From the NCBI RefSeq assembly GCF_040954645.1, contig NC_092803.1:124763961-124827960 (forward strand): a stretch of DNA of 64,000 nucleotides, given 5' to 3'. The notes beneath the pieces were generated by a model that ran no database searches, was not told the origin of the DNA, and saw only the letters and a program-made list of their open reading frames with translations. The translations under genes were made by a program, and so were the position numbers. This stretch comes from Diabrotica undecimpunctata. Lineage: Eukaryota > Arthropoda > Insecta > Coleoptera > Chrysomelidae. Numbering within the stretch: the stretch's first letter is position 1; the number at the start of each line of letters is the position of its first letter. Positions 23,591 to 34,902 of this stretch are shown here, in pieces.

Positions 23591-24509
23591 TATTCTTTTA
23601 AATACTAAGTGAATCTATTGTTTAGAAATGAAATACTTTATTTACGTTTAGTCTAAATAGATATTATTTTAAAACAAAATAGTAATTTTTCTTAATAGAA
23701 CGAGCTTGGAAAACCTCATTTATTTCTATTAGTGTCAATCAAAAAGTCATCGACCAAGGAGCAATTGCTTTTATTGTGATTTTTCAAAGATGATTAATCG
23801 GTTTCGGTTATTTGGCGTTGACAAGTATCCGAGTTGAGATTTTAAATTAATTACTTTTAATATTCAAATACAATTTTTTATGTGATGAGACACTTATTAA
23901 TTATTTTTGTTAGTGACTCAAATTTATTTACTTTAATTAATGAAATATCATACAAAAGTAAATAAATAAAACTAGTTCATTACTTGTTTATTACTGCTTT
24001 GTAAACATAATTCGGAAGCTATTTCCTTATAGCATCTTAATGCAATTACTTTTATTGGGAACAAGCCACAATTTAAGTGCATTTTGCCATTTAGATTTCT
24101 CGAAATCGTTCTCAAAATACAAAACATTGATAATATAAACAAACTTTGTTTTTAGTACCTCGCGAAAAATTCTTCTAATAATTTTATTTTTTTCTTTCTC
24201 ATTCATGTTGACATAATACATTTTAAAGTAGACGACTTTAAAATAATATGACCAATATTGCGGAGTTGCGTTCTTGAAACGACTTTATTGTAAGATAATT
24301 CATTGGATTACATGAAAGTAACTGACATTCAAAATCGACGGTCTCTTCAAGCGTTGTTTCTAAGAGATCGGTTTATTCTACACAAAAATTCCTTATAGAT
24401 CTTATAAAGATCTTTGTTTAAAATTATCTCAGCTACATTTTTTAAATAAAATATTTTTTTCTACTATTTCATCTATTTTCAGATTCTTGGTAATTCTTTT
24501 TTTTTGCTT
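23591..24509. other. Intergenic, nothing recognised
   Basis: AT-rich. Open frames on the minus strand around 24,027-24,221 have no recognisable domain. Confidence 0.4.
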
Positions 24510-24700
24510 TTTTACCCCCTACGGAGGAGGTTTTCGGGGAAAGCCCAGGAGTAAAAAAAGTCAATTTTTTTGCATCCTTTTTGGTGACTCAAAATAATAT
24601 TCTCGGCAAAATTCAGCTTGTTTGTATGATTTTTACGGGTCAACTCTCTATTTATTTTACTCTCAATATTAACACCAAACTCCTGATTTTATATGTACGT
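24510..24700 (+). pseudogene. Relic of a non-LTR ORF1 C-terminus
   Basis: The translation around 24,565-24,640 reads like LVTQNNILGKIQLVCMIFTG. It parallels FWGPKIDIQSKIQLVRMIF at the end of the ORF1-type frame on the minus strand near 61,170-61,220. The nucleotide block AAAATTCAGCTTGTTTGTATG is shared with one or two differences. Only about 60 codons can be followed. Confidence 0.5.
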
Positions 24701-24907
24701 TATTTAAAAACAATAATGATGTTTCCTCGATATGTTATTAACTGACTAATAGTGGTATTTTACTTTAATTGATCTCCTCTTTTAATATGGGTAACCAGAT
24801 CCTACTGCATTCTGCCGAGGAAGTTGCGATGCAGTTGGTCTCATTTAGTAGGTATACAAGCCGCTTTTTTGATTTTTCTTTTTTACCATCTTTGTTTTTG
24901 CGACTAA

Positions 24908-24937
24908 ACTTGAATCGTTCCATGGAACGATTCAAGT
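24908..24937. repeat. 30-bp perfect palindrome
   Basis: Each half is 15 bases (ACTTGAATCGTTCCA and its exact inverse), meeting at an NcoI-type CCATGG centre. The flanks are not symmetric. It could be a protein-binding site or the fused ends of a lost inverted-repeat element. Confidence 0.9.
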
Positions 24938-25029
24938 ATAGGAACATGATAATACAGAGCAGTTCATCGGAAAGACTGCTAAGTTTGAGCTGGTTGATAT
25001 GTTGAATTATATCGAATCGCTCATTACAA

Positions 25030-25415
25030 ACAAAAAGACTGTGTCGAGTAGGTCCAATAAATTAGCAATAGGACGTAACTCAAATATAAAACTAACTCGT
25101 ATATGGAAAGTGTTAGCAAGATCCCAACAAACAAGACTATAACTATTAAAGACGTTAATCTTTCCTGTTACCATATTTTAAGTCAACTAAATGTCAACAC
25201 TGCTGACAAAACAAAATTAGGACACATGGCGCGAATAATGAAAGATCTAGAGAAACTGATAGTCTAGGGTAAAATCACTGGCAATCGGCCGTTGGATAAA
25301 TCAAACCAGAGTAATAATTATTCATGATCTACATGATGTTTCTCTAGTAAGTGAAGACACAGAAGGATAAATTTCGAGAATTAACTTACAAAAGAAGAAG
25401 ATCAGCTTGCACGTA
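25030..25415 (+). pseudogene. Possible RTE-like 3' relic
   Basis: A weak match to the RTE C-terminus: KLGHMARIMKDLEKLIV then a stop, then GKITGNRPLDKSNQ where GKxxGKRxxGRRR is usual. An AAGAAGAAGATC tail lies near 25,395. Frame breaks are frequent, so this is tentative. Confidence 0.35.
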
Positions 25416-26013
25416 AATATCAAAATAATTTCCGAACTGCACTTATACCGCTCTTTCTCTCAGATTATTTATCCGTCGCAATACAACCCAATCACCGCTA
25501 CAACCAAAATTACAGTTTTAAATTAAAATAAAAAAATATATTACTTTATAATAACTTAGAAATATTTTATACAACTCTTCTATATCATTTTAAACAAACA
25601 TTGCCAAAAATAAATATAATTTTTTTTAAATCCAACTACATTCAATTTCATAATATGCAAATATGCATTTCAACACAATTGGGAAATAATTTTTAAGTCT
25701 TATTTTAAAATATATTATTTGAGTGAAGAGGAATTATGTAAATTATTAGTACAAAACATATTTTTAATGATACTTATCACATTATTATTTAACTCACTAA
25801 TATTAATAACTTTTAAAAATCATTAAATGGTGCAAAATGTATCATTTTTATCGTTAAATTATAGTGCTGTACTTTATATTATTTAATATTCATAAAATTA
25901 TTGAAAAAATAAACAGACTGATAATTAGATTTACAGAGTTTAAAATATTAGAGTCCAGAATATAAAACTAGAGTTAAATATTAACTAAAATTATTTGAAT
26001 TATATTTCGCAAC
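25416..26013. other. Intergenic, nothing recognised
   Basis: Very AT-rich flank of the non-LTR insertion that follows; no feature supported. Confidence 0.45.
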
Positions 26014-26026
26014 AATGCTACGTTTA

Positions 26027-27570
26027 CCGAGGATCTAACAAACAGTTACTGGATTCATAAAAATTCACCAACCCTTTGCACGGCCTTTAGAGCCATGTGT
26101 AACAATAAGTATACCAACAGTATTAGCAACCTTGAGATTAACGACTATTTCGCATTTTTTAATGAAGCTGATATGTACATACCAACATATTATAGTATTC
26201 CATCATTAGATTCATGCATCTTAAATTCTTACATAAAAAAATGGCCCATGGCAACTGTAATCTATACAGATGCATCCAAAACATCGGAAGGGACCGGATG
26301 TGCTTTCTACATTCCATCCAAGTCAATAGAAAAAATGTTTAAACTACCTCTCAATTGCTCAATTTTTAGTGCTGAAGCTCTTGCAATTCTTTAAGCCTTG
26401 AAATATTTCGACAGTTTAAACAATAATGCAGTTTTAATAATATCCGATTCATTATCAGTCTTATTATCTCTCAAAAATACAAAGTTACCCAATTATAATT
26501 CTAATCCTTTTATTTACCAAATTAAGAACATACTTGTTAACCTTAAAAATAAAAATAAAACTACGAATTTTATTTGGGTAAAGGCTCATGTTGGTATAAA
26601 ACATAATGAACATGTTGATTACATTGCAAAAGCTGCAATAACCTCGACAGCTGAAATTTTACCAGATGAGAGAATTTGTGTTCCTGATGCTTTTCTCATC
26701 TCTAAAAGAAACCAAACAGATCGTTGGAATACCGCCTGGCAAACTTTTTGCGACCACTCAACAACACAATACGTGCATATACAACCACACATACCTAATT
26801 CCAGATGGTTTAAGAATTTCAATACCGCTCGTAAATATACAACAACTTTAATAAGATTGAGATTTGGCCACGCTTGTTATCCTGTTCATCTTGCTCAAAT
26901 CAAAATATATAATTCAGACTTATGCGAAACTTGTCAAGAACAAGGAGATCTAACCATATCTTTTTTAAGTGTTCCAAATATCTTCAGCATTCAGGATCTC
27001 TTTTAAACAACTTGCAAACTCTAAAAATATTTCCTCCATATCAAATAAATAACCTGTTGGCTACTAATAATAAAAAAGTTTATGATTGTTTGATTAAATT
27101 TATACATAGTGCAAATGTGTGTCTGTAGTCAATCTCAGCTAAGCTCGTTAACCTTTGTTCTAACCCAATTGTTTATTTACCTTTCTTTCCGTGACCTATT
27201 GCTAGTAATGTCTTAAACAAATGTCCTGATGGGTCCCTGGATGAGAAGTGAGTATCCCTGTTGTTCCTTATATTTGTTTTTTCTTGATATAATTTTCTCT
27301 TTTTGTTTGATTCAGTTATAGGGATTTTATGAGGTTTTTTGACTCGAATAGATACACTTTTTGCACTAGCAATTAATAGTATAGATTATACACTTATGTA
27401 TGTATACACTGTATAATGTACACTTATGTATGCACTTATGTGTATATGCATACACGTTTTTTTTCTCTTTAGTATTAATTATATCAGAATATTGATATTA
27501 GTAATTTTTCTTTTATTATATCTCAATATGTAATTGGCTAAATAGCTAAGTGCTAAAGCCACAAAAAAAA
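26027..27570 (+). mobile_element. 5'-truncated non-LTR insertion with 13-bp target duplication
   Basis: AATGCTACGTTTA occurs at 26,014-26,026 and again at 27,571-27,583, directly after an A-run (CACAAAAAAAAA). The 1,544 bases between are thus one insertion, truncated at the 5' end and ending in a poly-A tail. The 3' UTR ends TAGCTAAGTGCTAAAGCCAC, of the style seen in I-group elements. Confidence 0.9.
26095..27128 (+). pseudogene. Non-LTR ORF2 C-terminus: RNase H and Cys-rich tail
   Basis: The frame contains a complete RNase H series: VIYTDASKTSEGTGCAF (first Asp), FSAEALAIL (Glu), VLIISDSLSVL (second Asp) and FIWVKAHVGIKHNEHVDYIA (His/Asp). A TAA at 26,392-26,394 interrupts it between Glu and the second Asp. 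After a further shift near 26,960 the tail continues as HIFFKCSKYL, completing a C-x2-C..H..C-like knuckle with LCETCQEQ. It ends at 27,126-27,128. The reverse transcriptase is missing through truncation. The presence of RNase H favours I-group or related clades. Confidence 0.9.
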
Positions 27571-27583
27571 AATGCTACGTTTA

Positions 27584-30338
27584 AGCTTCTCTACACTGAC
27601 TTTGTTCGCTGACGTAGTGTTTTGGTGGCGGCTGATGTGGAGATTATTGACGGAAGATGTGTTATTGGAAGAAATGGACAGTGATTTACCTTACTTAAGA
27701 GGTGGTTTCCGCGTATGAAAATTACTACCATCCTTCCTTTAAGACTGTTAGTTAAGTTGTGCACAGAAATTAAATGTGCGTAAATTTAATTTTAAATTTT
27801 TTGATGAGCTTGACATATTATGTAAGTAAGATCGAAAACAGTCTGTATAAAGAATTTCCTTAAACTGCATGAGGTTAGTTGGAAATGTTGTCTTTGGTCA
27901 AAACAAAAAAATTGTTTAAGATAGACGAGGAGTAAATATGCTTTTTATTAATTTTGATTTTAGAACTTCAAAACTGCGTCAAAACAAACTGCGTCAAACA
28001 AAACAAATGTTTAAATGTTTACGTTTGAAATGTTTTAGTCGTGTGTAGATTATTATTTACAAATGCAAATTTCTTAATCAAAATTAATCAAACTATTTTT
28101 GCAATATTAATGATCATTCTTCTCTTTTCAATTAAAACAGTCTACGAAAGTAAGTTTATTTCCGCTATTAATGAGGTGTGTCTGGTATTTTTGTATTGTA
28201 ACTTTTCGACATTGACTCTGTCAATTTATTCCCAAGCTGGGAGAACTGACTTTTTGACTTTTATGATATTTGTGATATTTTTTGTTATTTGCTGGCAATT
28301 CCAGTAATATTTCTTCAGTAATGTATGCTAATTTTTTTTCGGAATCCGAGTGTATAAGGAATATAGTTCTGATGAACTATTGAATAGTTTACTAATATTT
28401 TTTTATATTGTTCTTTAGAATTTTTTATCTTTTCTTTTCGAAGATAACTTTCCTTTTCCTTTGGAAATATTTTTAAATTTAAGTTAAAGTTCATATTTAT
28501 TTTTTTTTTCTGGAGTTACTTCTACAGGTTTCTGAGTTAAATATGTTCTATCGTCATTGTTTCCCACTCAGCTCCAACATTTCAAATATTTAAAATTCAG
28601 TTAAATATTTTGGTATTTATTTGTTTTAATTTTGTTATTTATAATTACTAGTAAAATTTATTTACTTACATAAGTAAAAAAAAATATTAATTTTATAATT
28701 ATAATTTTATGACGGGAGAGATTTGTTTTCAATCCAGAGCTTCTGCATATGTATGGCGCTCTAAGGAGACCTAAGAAGGTCGAAATACGTATGTATAAGC
28801 AAATGGCGTATTGAAATCAAATTTCGAGAGTTTTTTTACTAACATGAGTATATAAAGTGGTAATATTACCTCATTTTAATTTGTTATTTTATCAATTCTT
28901 TTGTATATATTTTTTAAAGTTTAAACAAATATTAAAAAATTAATGTTTTGTCTAGTTATTAATGCAACTTTAAGGTAGTTATTGTGTTATTTAAAATTAC
29001 CCTAAGTTGGGCATCCTGATGGATATTCCATAGGCTATAATTATCCTATAGCAGTTTGCCACATAAAAACCCCTGATTCGGAGCTGTTAAGTGTAAGTGT
29101 TTTTGTTAAATTATCCAATAATTATATTATGTTACAGGACATTGTTGTCCATTAAGAGTATGTACGAAATCTTGATAGTAGATGGATATATCAAATGAGA
29201 GGACACCAATTTCACACATGAGGATACCGCAATATAAAGAGGTACTATGACAACTTGCAGTTTAGTAAGGCTGCCTCAATACACTGTTTAGGAAAAACAA
29301 ACTTAATAATATTGGGCACCAGTGGGTCTAGCCAAGGTTCACTTGTTTAGTGTAGTAAATTGCAGATATATTTAGTCCTGTCTCATATAACAGTAGTTTT
29401 TATTCGAAACATCGACACATATGTTTGGAAAAAACAAGGAATGGGCCTGTCAAGCAGGTTGTCATTAACTCAACCTGAATGCCTCAATAATAACAGATAT
29501 CCATTTACATGAACAGAGTGTTATATAAATGACTTTATCATCTGAGTTCATGTCAAATTAAATTACACAATCAGGGATGAAATGTAACAGTTTGTCACTG
29601 TACACATACTGTGAACTTTAAACATACGTAATATTATGAGCTTCTAAAAGTCCAAAAAATCATAAAATCTGCTGGGAGAAATTTAGAAGCATTAAGTCCT
29701 CTAAACGTGAATGGTATACATCTAAATTTAATGAGTGAATAAAGTACCTTAGGACTAGATGTTTAGACGAAGCCATACTTACTCATGGAATATTGTGTAT
29801 TTAAAATCACACATGTTATATTGGACTTATAACAAGGTGATAAAACTAATAATAATAGTCAGACATATGGTGACACGGGCGCAGCAAAAAAGTGCCATTT
29901 TCAAATCAAGCAAATTGCATTGGAAATATAGTGAGATTGCGCGGCATATTAAATTAACAGATATGGAGATTCTACTGAATATCCCTCATCTACACACGGT
30001 TATAATAGTGGGAGAAAACTAGCAATTAAATGTTTAAATTATAATATAAAAACATTGTAAATAACATTAGAGATACTAAAAATCTAGGCTGCCGGGAAAC
30101 GTCACGACCCGACGTCTAAAACGGCAAAATGTTCAGGTGCAACAATAATCAGTAGTGGTATAAAATTAAAGTGAGGGATTTTTGAACTGGAGTTTACTTC
30201 AAGCACTAGCAAGAAGTGTGACTACCGTACTTCACAATGGCAACTGGAACCTTACAGAAACGTAGTAAAAAAAATGATATTCTTTAAAACCTTAATTATT
30301 TAACGCAAAGTCAAACCTGAAAAACCACAGAAAGCACG

Positions 30339-30340
<2 letters not shown>
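27584..30340. other. Intergenic with few recognisable features
   Basis: 2.8 kb without a supported gene. The one structural feature I can defend is a hammerhead-type hairpin at 28,761-28,791. The rest is AT-rich with unrelated short frames. Confidence 0.45.
28761..28791 (+). ncRNA. Hammerhead-like hairpin (PLE-type relic)
   Basis: CTAAGGA (consensus CTGATGA) is followed by GACCT, a four-base loop and AGGTC, then GAAA and the self-complementary TACGTA. The order is core, stem II, GAAA, short palindromic stem III, as in dimeric hammerheads of Penelope-like elements. No PLE protein remains next to it. Confidence 0.5.
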
Positions 30341-30423
<83 letters not shown>

Positions 30424-30505
30424 TATACATATAATATATATAATATATATATATATTATATATATAAAGAAAGAATATATTTATATTTATTATATTTATA
30501 TATAT
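30341..30505. repeat. (TA)n microsatellite, left flank of LTR element
   Basis: Long TA alternation with a few interruptions, ending TATAT directly before the LTR. The matching TA tract at 38,047 shows that the LTR element landed within one TA array. Confidence 0.9.
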
Positions 30506-31918
30506 TGTTATGATATGTAAAATCGAGAAAAATATTGGTTTGTTTAAAAATATTTCAAAATTCAATAACATTAAAATAATTCAGATAAGTAGGATAATAT
30601 CCAACAAACATTTCGAAAAAGGAGAGTTATTAATTTCTTGAATTACCTGTACTAAACAAAATGTAAGCTTTGCATAAATTATTTCTTTGTTATACTTGAG
30701 TGACCCGCATAAGTTTAAGTGAAAGCCACAGACAATTAAACGGGGTTTTTCAAAATACATTAATGCAGTGATTAAAGACAATAGAAGGGATTATAGAAAG
30801 AGGTTTTTGTTAGTTTTTAAGAATTATAGAAAAATATTATTTGTAAATAAGTTTTAGGAAATTTATAAGTATAGGTAAAAATTTGTTTGTTATCGAAATG
30901 AAAAAATGGGGGAATTGTGACGAGTTTTGATTGGCGGAGATTGAAAAAGGTGGGATAAGTATGTAGGAAAAAGTTTGGCGAGATTGAGGAGAGAGAAAGG
31001 AGGCAGTTGGTTTCCAAGTCTGGAAGAGGAACAGTGATTGTTCTCTGGTCGGTTCCTGAAATGTAGCAAGCAGTAGTGTTGAATGTTAGTGAGTTTTTGT
31101 GGAGTTAGTGTATCTGACAGAAGCTGAAGCAGCAAAATATTGTAAGTCATATTTCTCTACTTATATTCCAAGAGTCACTGTTCAGGCCAACGAGAGATTC
31201 AGTTTATCGTAAAGAGAAGATATTCCAAGAGTCATTTTTCACTCGGGCCAACGAGAGATTCAGTTTATCGAGAGGAGAAAGGCTATCATAAGTTGAATGA
31301 TTTGTGCTTTTGAAGGAGATCATTAAGGACGATATACTTGCAACAATCTGTGTAAGATTGCTGGTTACATAGGGAGCGATTGAGAGGAGACAATACAGTC
31401 TACAAGGAACAAGGATTTGGACCACTCATCATCAGAGAGAGATATTTTTGTTTTCTGCAGTTTTTTTTTCTTTTATTGATAACACAATTTTTACACGTAA
31501 TTTAGAAAGGATATAAATATTTTGATTAGGAGAGTTAGAATAGTTTGGGATTTTGAGATTTCAATTAATATTGTTTGTACCATAAATTTTGATTGTTCAC
31601 GTACGGAGAACAAAATCTTGAGAATCCTTTATATGAGGTTTGTTTATTGAAAACGTTTGAGTGTGAATTATTTCATTATTTTTATTTCAATATATAGTGT
31701 TAGATCATATGTGTTTTTTATTATTCCGGTATTCTCTGGACCTTACCTTTCACATGTAATAGCATAGATATTGAAGCACGAATTTAACCCTGAGATAAAA
31801 GAATTAAAAATTGTGATAAAGTCATAATCATATCATTTAAATAATTTTAATTAATAAAAAAAAACAATTAATTAGCTAATTATTGCTTGGCGCACCAAGA
31901 CTTTAAATATCACAATAA
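30506..31918 (+). repeat. 5' LTR, 1,413 bp
   Basis: Starts TGTTATGATATG and ends ATCACAATAA. Its length equals that of the 3' LTR after removing the hAT insertion and one 8-bp duplication copy. I noticed at least nine point differences between the two. An internal direct duplication of about 57 bases (31,164-31,220 and 31,221-31,280) is present in both LTRs. Confidence 0.93.
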
Positions 31919-31919
31919 C

Positions 31920-31937
31920 TGGCTTCCAAAACGTGGG
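31920..31937 (+). promoter_or_regulatory. Candidate primer-binding site
   Basis: TGGCTTCCAAAACGTGGG begins one base after the 5' LTR. TGG is the complement of the tRNA CCA end, and its place fits a minus-strand primer site. The tRNA species was not identified. Confidence 0.55.
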
Positions 31938-32323
31938 GCTTGAAAATATCGCAGCTTTACATTTGAAGGAAGGGAAAGAGATCTGGAATAAGTACAGGTG
32001 ATCCAGAGATAAAAACATATAACATTGAGGGAATTTGAATTTGAAAGTATTTTGACAATTTTTCCAGGGAATATAAATTTGATTTATTGATTGATCGTAG
32101 TTAGTGGATATTTACTGCTATTGAATTATTTGATTATATTTTCGTTACCAATCGTACATTTGATATTTATTTTGAATTATTTGAATTTTACTGATTGCAT
32201 ATTTGATATTTGTCGTGAAAATTTAATACATTTGGGGAGAAATATTGTCGTGTTCTGAAACATATAGAGTGTTGTAAAATTTCACATTTGGCGGGGACAA
32301 AAACAGTAACGAAAAGAAACAAC

Positions 32324-34807
32324 ATGTCGACCACAAGGAGTCAAAGCAAAATGCAAGAAAGGAAGGAGGATAACAGAGAAGAGGAAACAATTGTTGAAGA
32401 AGGATCGGATAATGAAGGAAATGTTACAATAGTTGAGGAGAAAAAAGAATTATCAGGAATAGAGAAAATATTACAACTAATGCAATTACAGACACAACAA
32501 ATACAAGAATCAACAAAACAGGCCATACAAGAGAATCAAAGGGAAACAAAACAAATAATGAATGAAACAGCAAAAACAATAGATAGAAACCAACAAGAAA
32601 CATCACTAAAAATGGATAGAAATCAACAAGAAACAAAACAAACAATGAGCAATATAGAGCAGCGTTTGGAAAACTATGAACAGGAAATTAAAGGATGTGT
32701 TGAGGGGATAAAGAAAGAACTGATACAACAAATAGAAGAGATTAATGAAATTAAAAAGAAAATGGGAGAACAAGAAAAGAAAGTAGAAAATAAGATGAAG
32801 GAAATCAAGATTGGCCAGAAAAAGGAATTAGAACAGTTAGAAGAAAAATTTGAAATGGCGCTACAAGAAGACAGGAAGGAAGTAGAAAGAAGATTAAAGC
32901 AAAATGAAAAACAAATGGCAGAAATTGAACTAAGAGGGGTAGAGAGAAAAGAAGTTATCATCCATGGAACAAGCGAGGCGAAAATACAATTTGGCGGGGA
33001 TATTCAGAAAACACACCCAGTACCGTTTGTTAAAAATTTGAAAACCAAATTACAACATATTAGATATTTTGACGATTGCAAAGAAACAATTAGAAACCAT
33101 TTGAAAGAAGGAGCAGCGTTATGGTATGAAAGCAAGGAAGATGAGTTTGAAAATTGGACAGATTTTGAAAATAAATTACTCAACTATTTCTGGGGAAAAA
33201 ATAAACAGAGAGAAATCAACCAAGAGCTACAGAATGGAAAATATCACGAAAAAATGGGAATATCTAAAGAAAGATATGCTTTGCAGATATATAACAATTC
33301 AAAATATCTAGAATACAAATATTCTACCGAACAGCTGGTAGAAATGATCAGTAGACATTTTGAGGAAACGTTGGAGGATCACGTGATTTTGAGAAACTAT
33401 CAAGATATTGATAGTTTGTGCCAATTCCTTCAATTAAAAGAAGCGAAAAGAAAAGAAATGAGAAATAGAAGACAACATGACCAATATAATGGACCGGAAA
33501 GAAGGTATTCATCAAATTATGACCAGAGAAACCGACATCCCAGATCAACAAACGAATATAGGCCGAGAAATTACAATAATTACAATAGACAACAAAATTA
33601 CGATAACAGGAATGACACACAACAGAGAACATATGAAAATCACAACAGGAATAGAGATGCACAAAATCCTCCGAATAGGAATACTAACGAACAAAGGGAC
33701 GATAGAAATAACCAGAGCTTCCAACAACAAAATAGAAGGGAGATGAATCATGTAGCAATAGGAAACGACAGACAAATTTCTAATTCTAATCTAATATTTT
33801 TAGATGCATTTATAAAACATAAAGCGATTAAAATTGTGATTGATTCTGGATCGGAGATATCGCTAATCAATAAAAAACTAGTAAAAGAATTAAATTTGGA
33901 CAGATTTGTGTATAAGATTCCTAGGGTTGCTTTAGTGGGTGCAAATAATAAAAAATTGACGACAGTAAACGAAGTTTTAGGAGTACGGATCAGAGTGGGA
34001 GACCAATTCTATATTATGAAATGTGTGGTGATTAAAGATTTAAATCATGATATGATAGCGGGAATTGATGAATTGAGGAAAAAAGATATCACCATAAATT
34101 TTTCGGAAAATAAACTGGAAATCAGAGCAGAACCAGACAACACAGGAGAAGAAAAGCAAACAGATAGGAAAACAAATTCTGGAAGGATCAATGCACAGGA
34201 AAAACGCAAAGAAATCGATATGACTGTAGAGGATAAACCGAAAGTACAAGAACAAGATCTAACAGAAAAGAAAAAGAGAAGGAAGAAAAAGAAGAAGAGT
34301 TCGAAAAGAAAGCAGGAAAATAAGATGGAGACCAGAGAAAAACAGGAAATAGAAGGTACAGAAGAATTGTTGGCAACCGACGATAAAACAGAATGGAAGC
34401 AGGAAGAAAAAGAAGGTATCATCAGAGAAATGAAAGGAATAGAAACATGGTGCTCGGAATACCAAAGGGAATTAGAGGATAAAAAGAAAACAGAAGAAAA
34501 AATGGCATTGATGGACGAGAATCCAGAATTTTGTGAAGAAGTATTATGGACAGTGAACACATGTGAACAAAAGGTGGATGAAAGAAAAATAAATTTTGGA
34601 AAAAACATGGAGAAGGAAATAGAGAAGATTTTAGGAAACCATGGAGATTTTGTTAATAAAGTAAATCAAGTGGTTAAAAATTATGAACTTTCTTTTAAGG
34701 GAAAATACTTGGAAAAATTTAAAACGAAAATATATCCAATCCCGTATAAAGACAGGCAATATACGGGGTATTTTAACATTCACGACATCTATCAATATCA
34801 TGAATAG
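32324..34807 (+). CDS. Gag-protease polyprotein of LTR retrotransposon, intact frame
   Basis: 827 codons from ATG 32,324 to TAG 34,807. An upstream TTG-started extension exists, but the ATG is the credible start. Residues about 50-215 are a long Glu/Lys/Gln-rich coiled coil with repeated RNQQET units. Residues about 220-400 form a gag-like core (GAALWYESKEDEFENW, LNYFWGKNKQREINQEL). Residues about 400-490 are Arg/Asn/Gln/Tyr-rich and may replace a CCHC nucleocapsid, as no zinc knuckle is visible. A retropepsin-like domain follows with IVIDSGSEISLI (Asp at about residue 507) and HDMIAGIDELRKKDITINF. After a poly-Lys stretch the protein ends near KTKIYPIPYKDRQ, which resembles the linker that normally precedes reverse transcriptase. 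Pol therefore appears cut off at that point. Confidence 0.9.
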   Translation: MSTTRSQSKMQERKEDNREEETIVEEGSDNEGNVTIVEEKKELSGIEKILQLMQLQTQQIQESTKQAIQENQRETKQIMNETAKTIDRNQQETSLKMDRNQQETKQTMSNIEQRLENYEQEIKGCVEGIKKELIQQIEEINEIKKKMGEQEKKVENKMKEIKIGQKKELEQLEEKFEMALQEDRKEVERRLKQNEKQMAEIELRGVERKEVIIHGTSEAKIQFGGDIQKTHPVPFVKNLKTKLQHIRYFDDCKETIRNHLKEGAALWYESKEDEFENWTDFENKLLNYFWGKNKQREINQELQNGKYHEKMGISKERYALQIYNNSKYLEYKYSTEQLVEMISRHFEETLEDHVILRNYQDIDSLCQFLQLKEAKRKEMRNRRQHDQYNGPERRYSSNYDQRNRHPRSTNEYRPRNYNNYNRQQNYDNRNDTQQRTYENHNRNRDAQNPPNRNTNEQRDDRNNQSFQQQNRREMNHVAIGNDRQISNSNLIFLDAFIKHKAIKIVIDSGSEISLINKKLVKELNLDRFVYKIPRVALVGANNKKLTTVNEVLGVRIRVGDQFYIMKCVVIKDLNHDMIAGIDELRKKDITINFSENKLEIRAEPDNTGEEKQTDRKTNSGRINAQEKRKEIDMTVEDKPKVQEQDLTEKKKRRKKKKKSSKRKQENKMETREKQEIEGTEELLATDDKTEWKQEEKEGIIREMKGIETWCSEYQRELEDKKKTEEKMALMDENPEFCEEVLWTVNTCEQKVDERKINFGKNMEKEIEKILGNHGDFVNKVNQVVKNYELSFKGKYLEKFKTKIYPIPYKDRQYTGYFNIHDIYQYHE

Positions 34808-34887
34808 ATTTTAATAACATAGTGAAATAATTTGATCCTAGAAAACTTTTGTCATTTTTAAAGTTTAACAAAGAGTTTTCGGCAGAT

Positions 34888-34902
34888 CAAATGGCGGGGA
34901 TT
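34888..34902 (+). promoter_or_regulatory. Candidate polypurine tract
   Basis: AAATGGCGGGGATT directly precedes TGTTATG of the 3' LTR, the expected place for plus-strand priming. The tract is not a perfect purine run. Confidence 0.5.

Noticed and set aside
24765..25005. Overlapping frames on both strands around the 30-bp palindrome
   Set aside because: Their similarity to each other is produced by the palindrome; no domain content.
28041..28307. Hydrophobic 88-codon frame that could be a membrane peptide
   Set aside because: Phe/Ile/Leu-rich composition is expected from AT-rich DNA; no start context, signal or homology pattern recognised.
29170..29720. Possible retroelement polyprotein fragment
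   Set aside because: I tried to read a BEL/Pao- or gypsy-like pol here but found no catalytic motif in any frame.
30311..30571. Open frame of alternating Ile/Tyr across the TA tract
   Set aside because: Translation of (TA)n yields endless Ile-Tyr; the same occurs at 44,930, 45,087, 56,785, 56,889, 57,940 and 60,162. None is a gene.
30581..31425. Minus-strand frames that recur at 34,978-35,822
   Set aside because: They lie in the two LTRs and recur only because the LTRs are identical. Nothing suggests translation.
32341..34608. Several long minus-strand frames opposite the gag-protease gene
   Set aside because: Ser/Phe/Leu-rich translations are the antisense shadow of the Glu/Lys-rich gag frame. 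No domain and no regulatory context.
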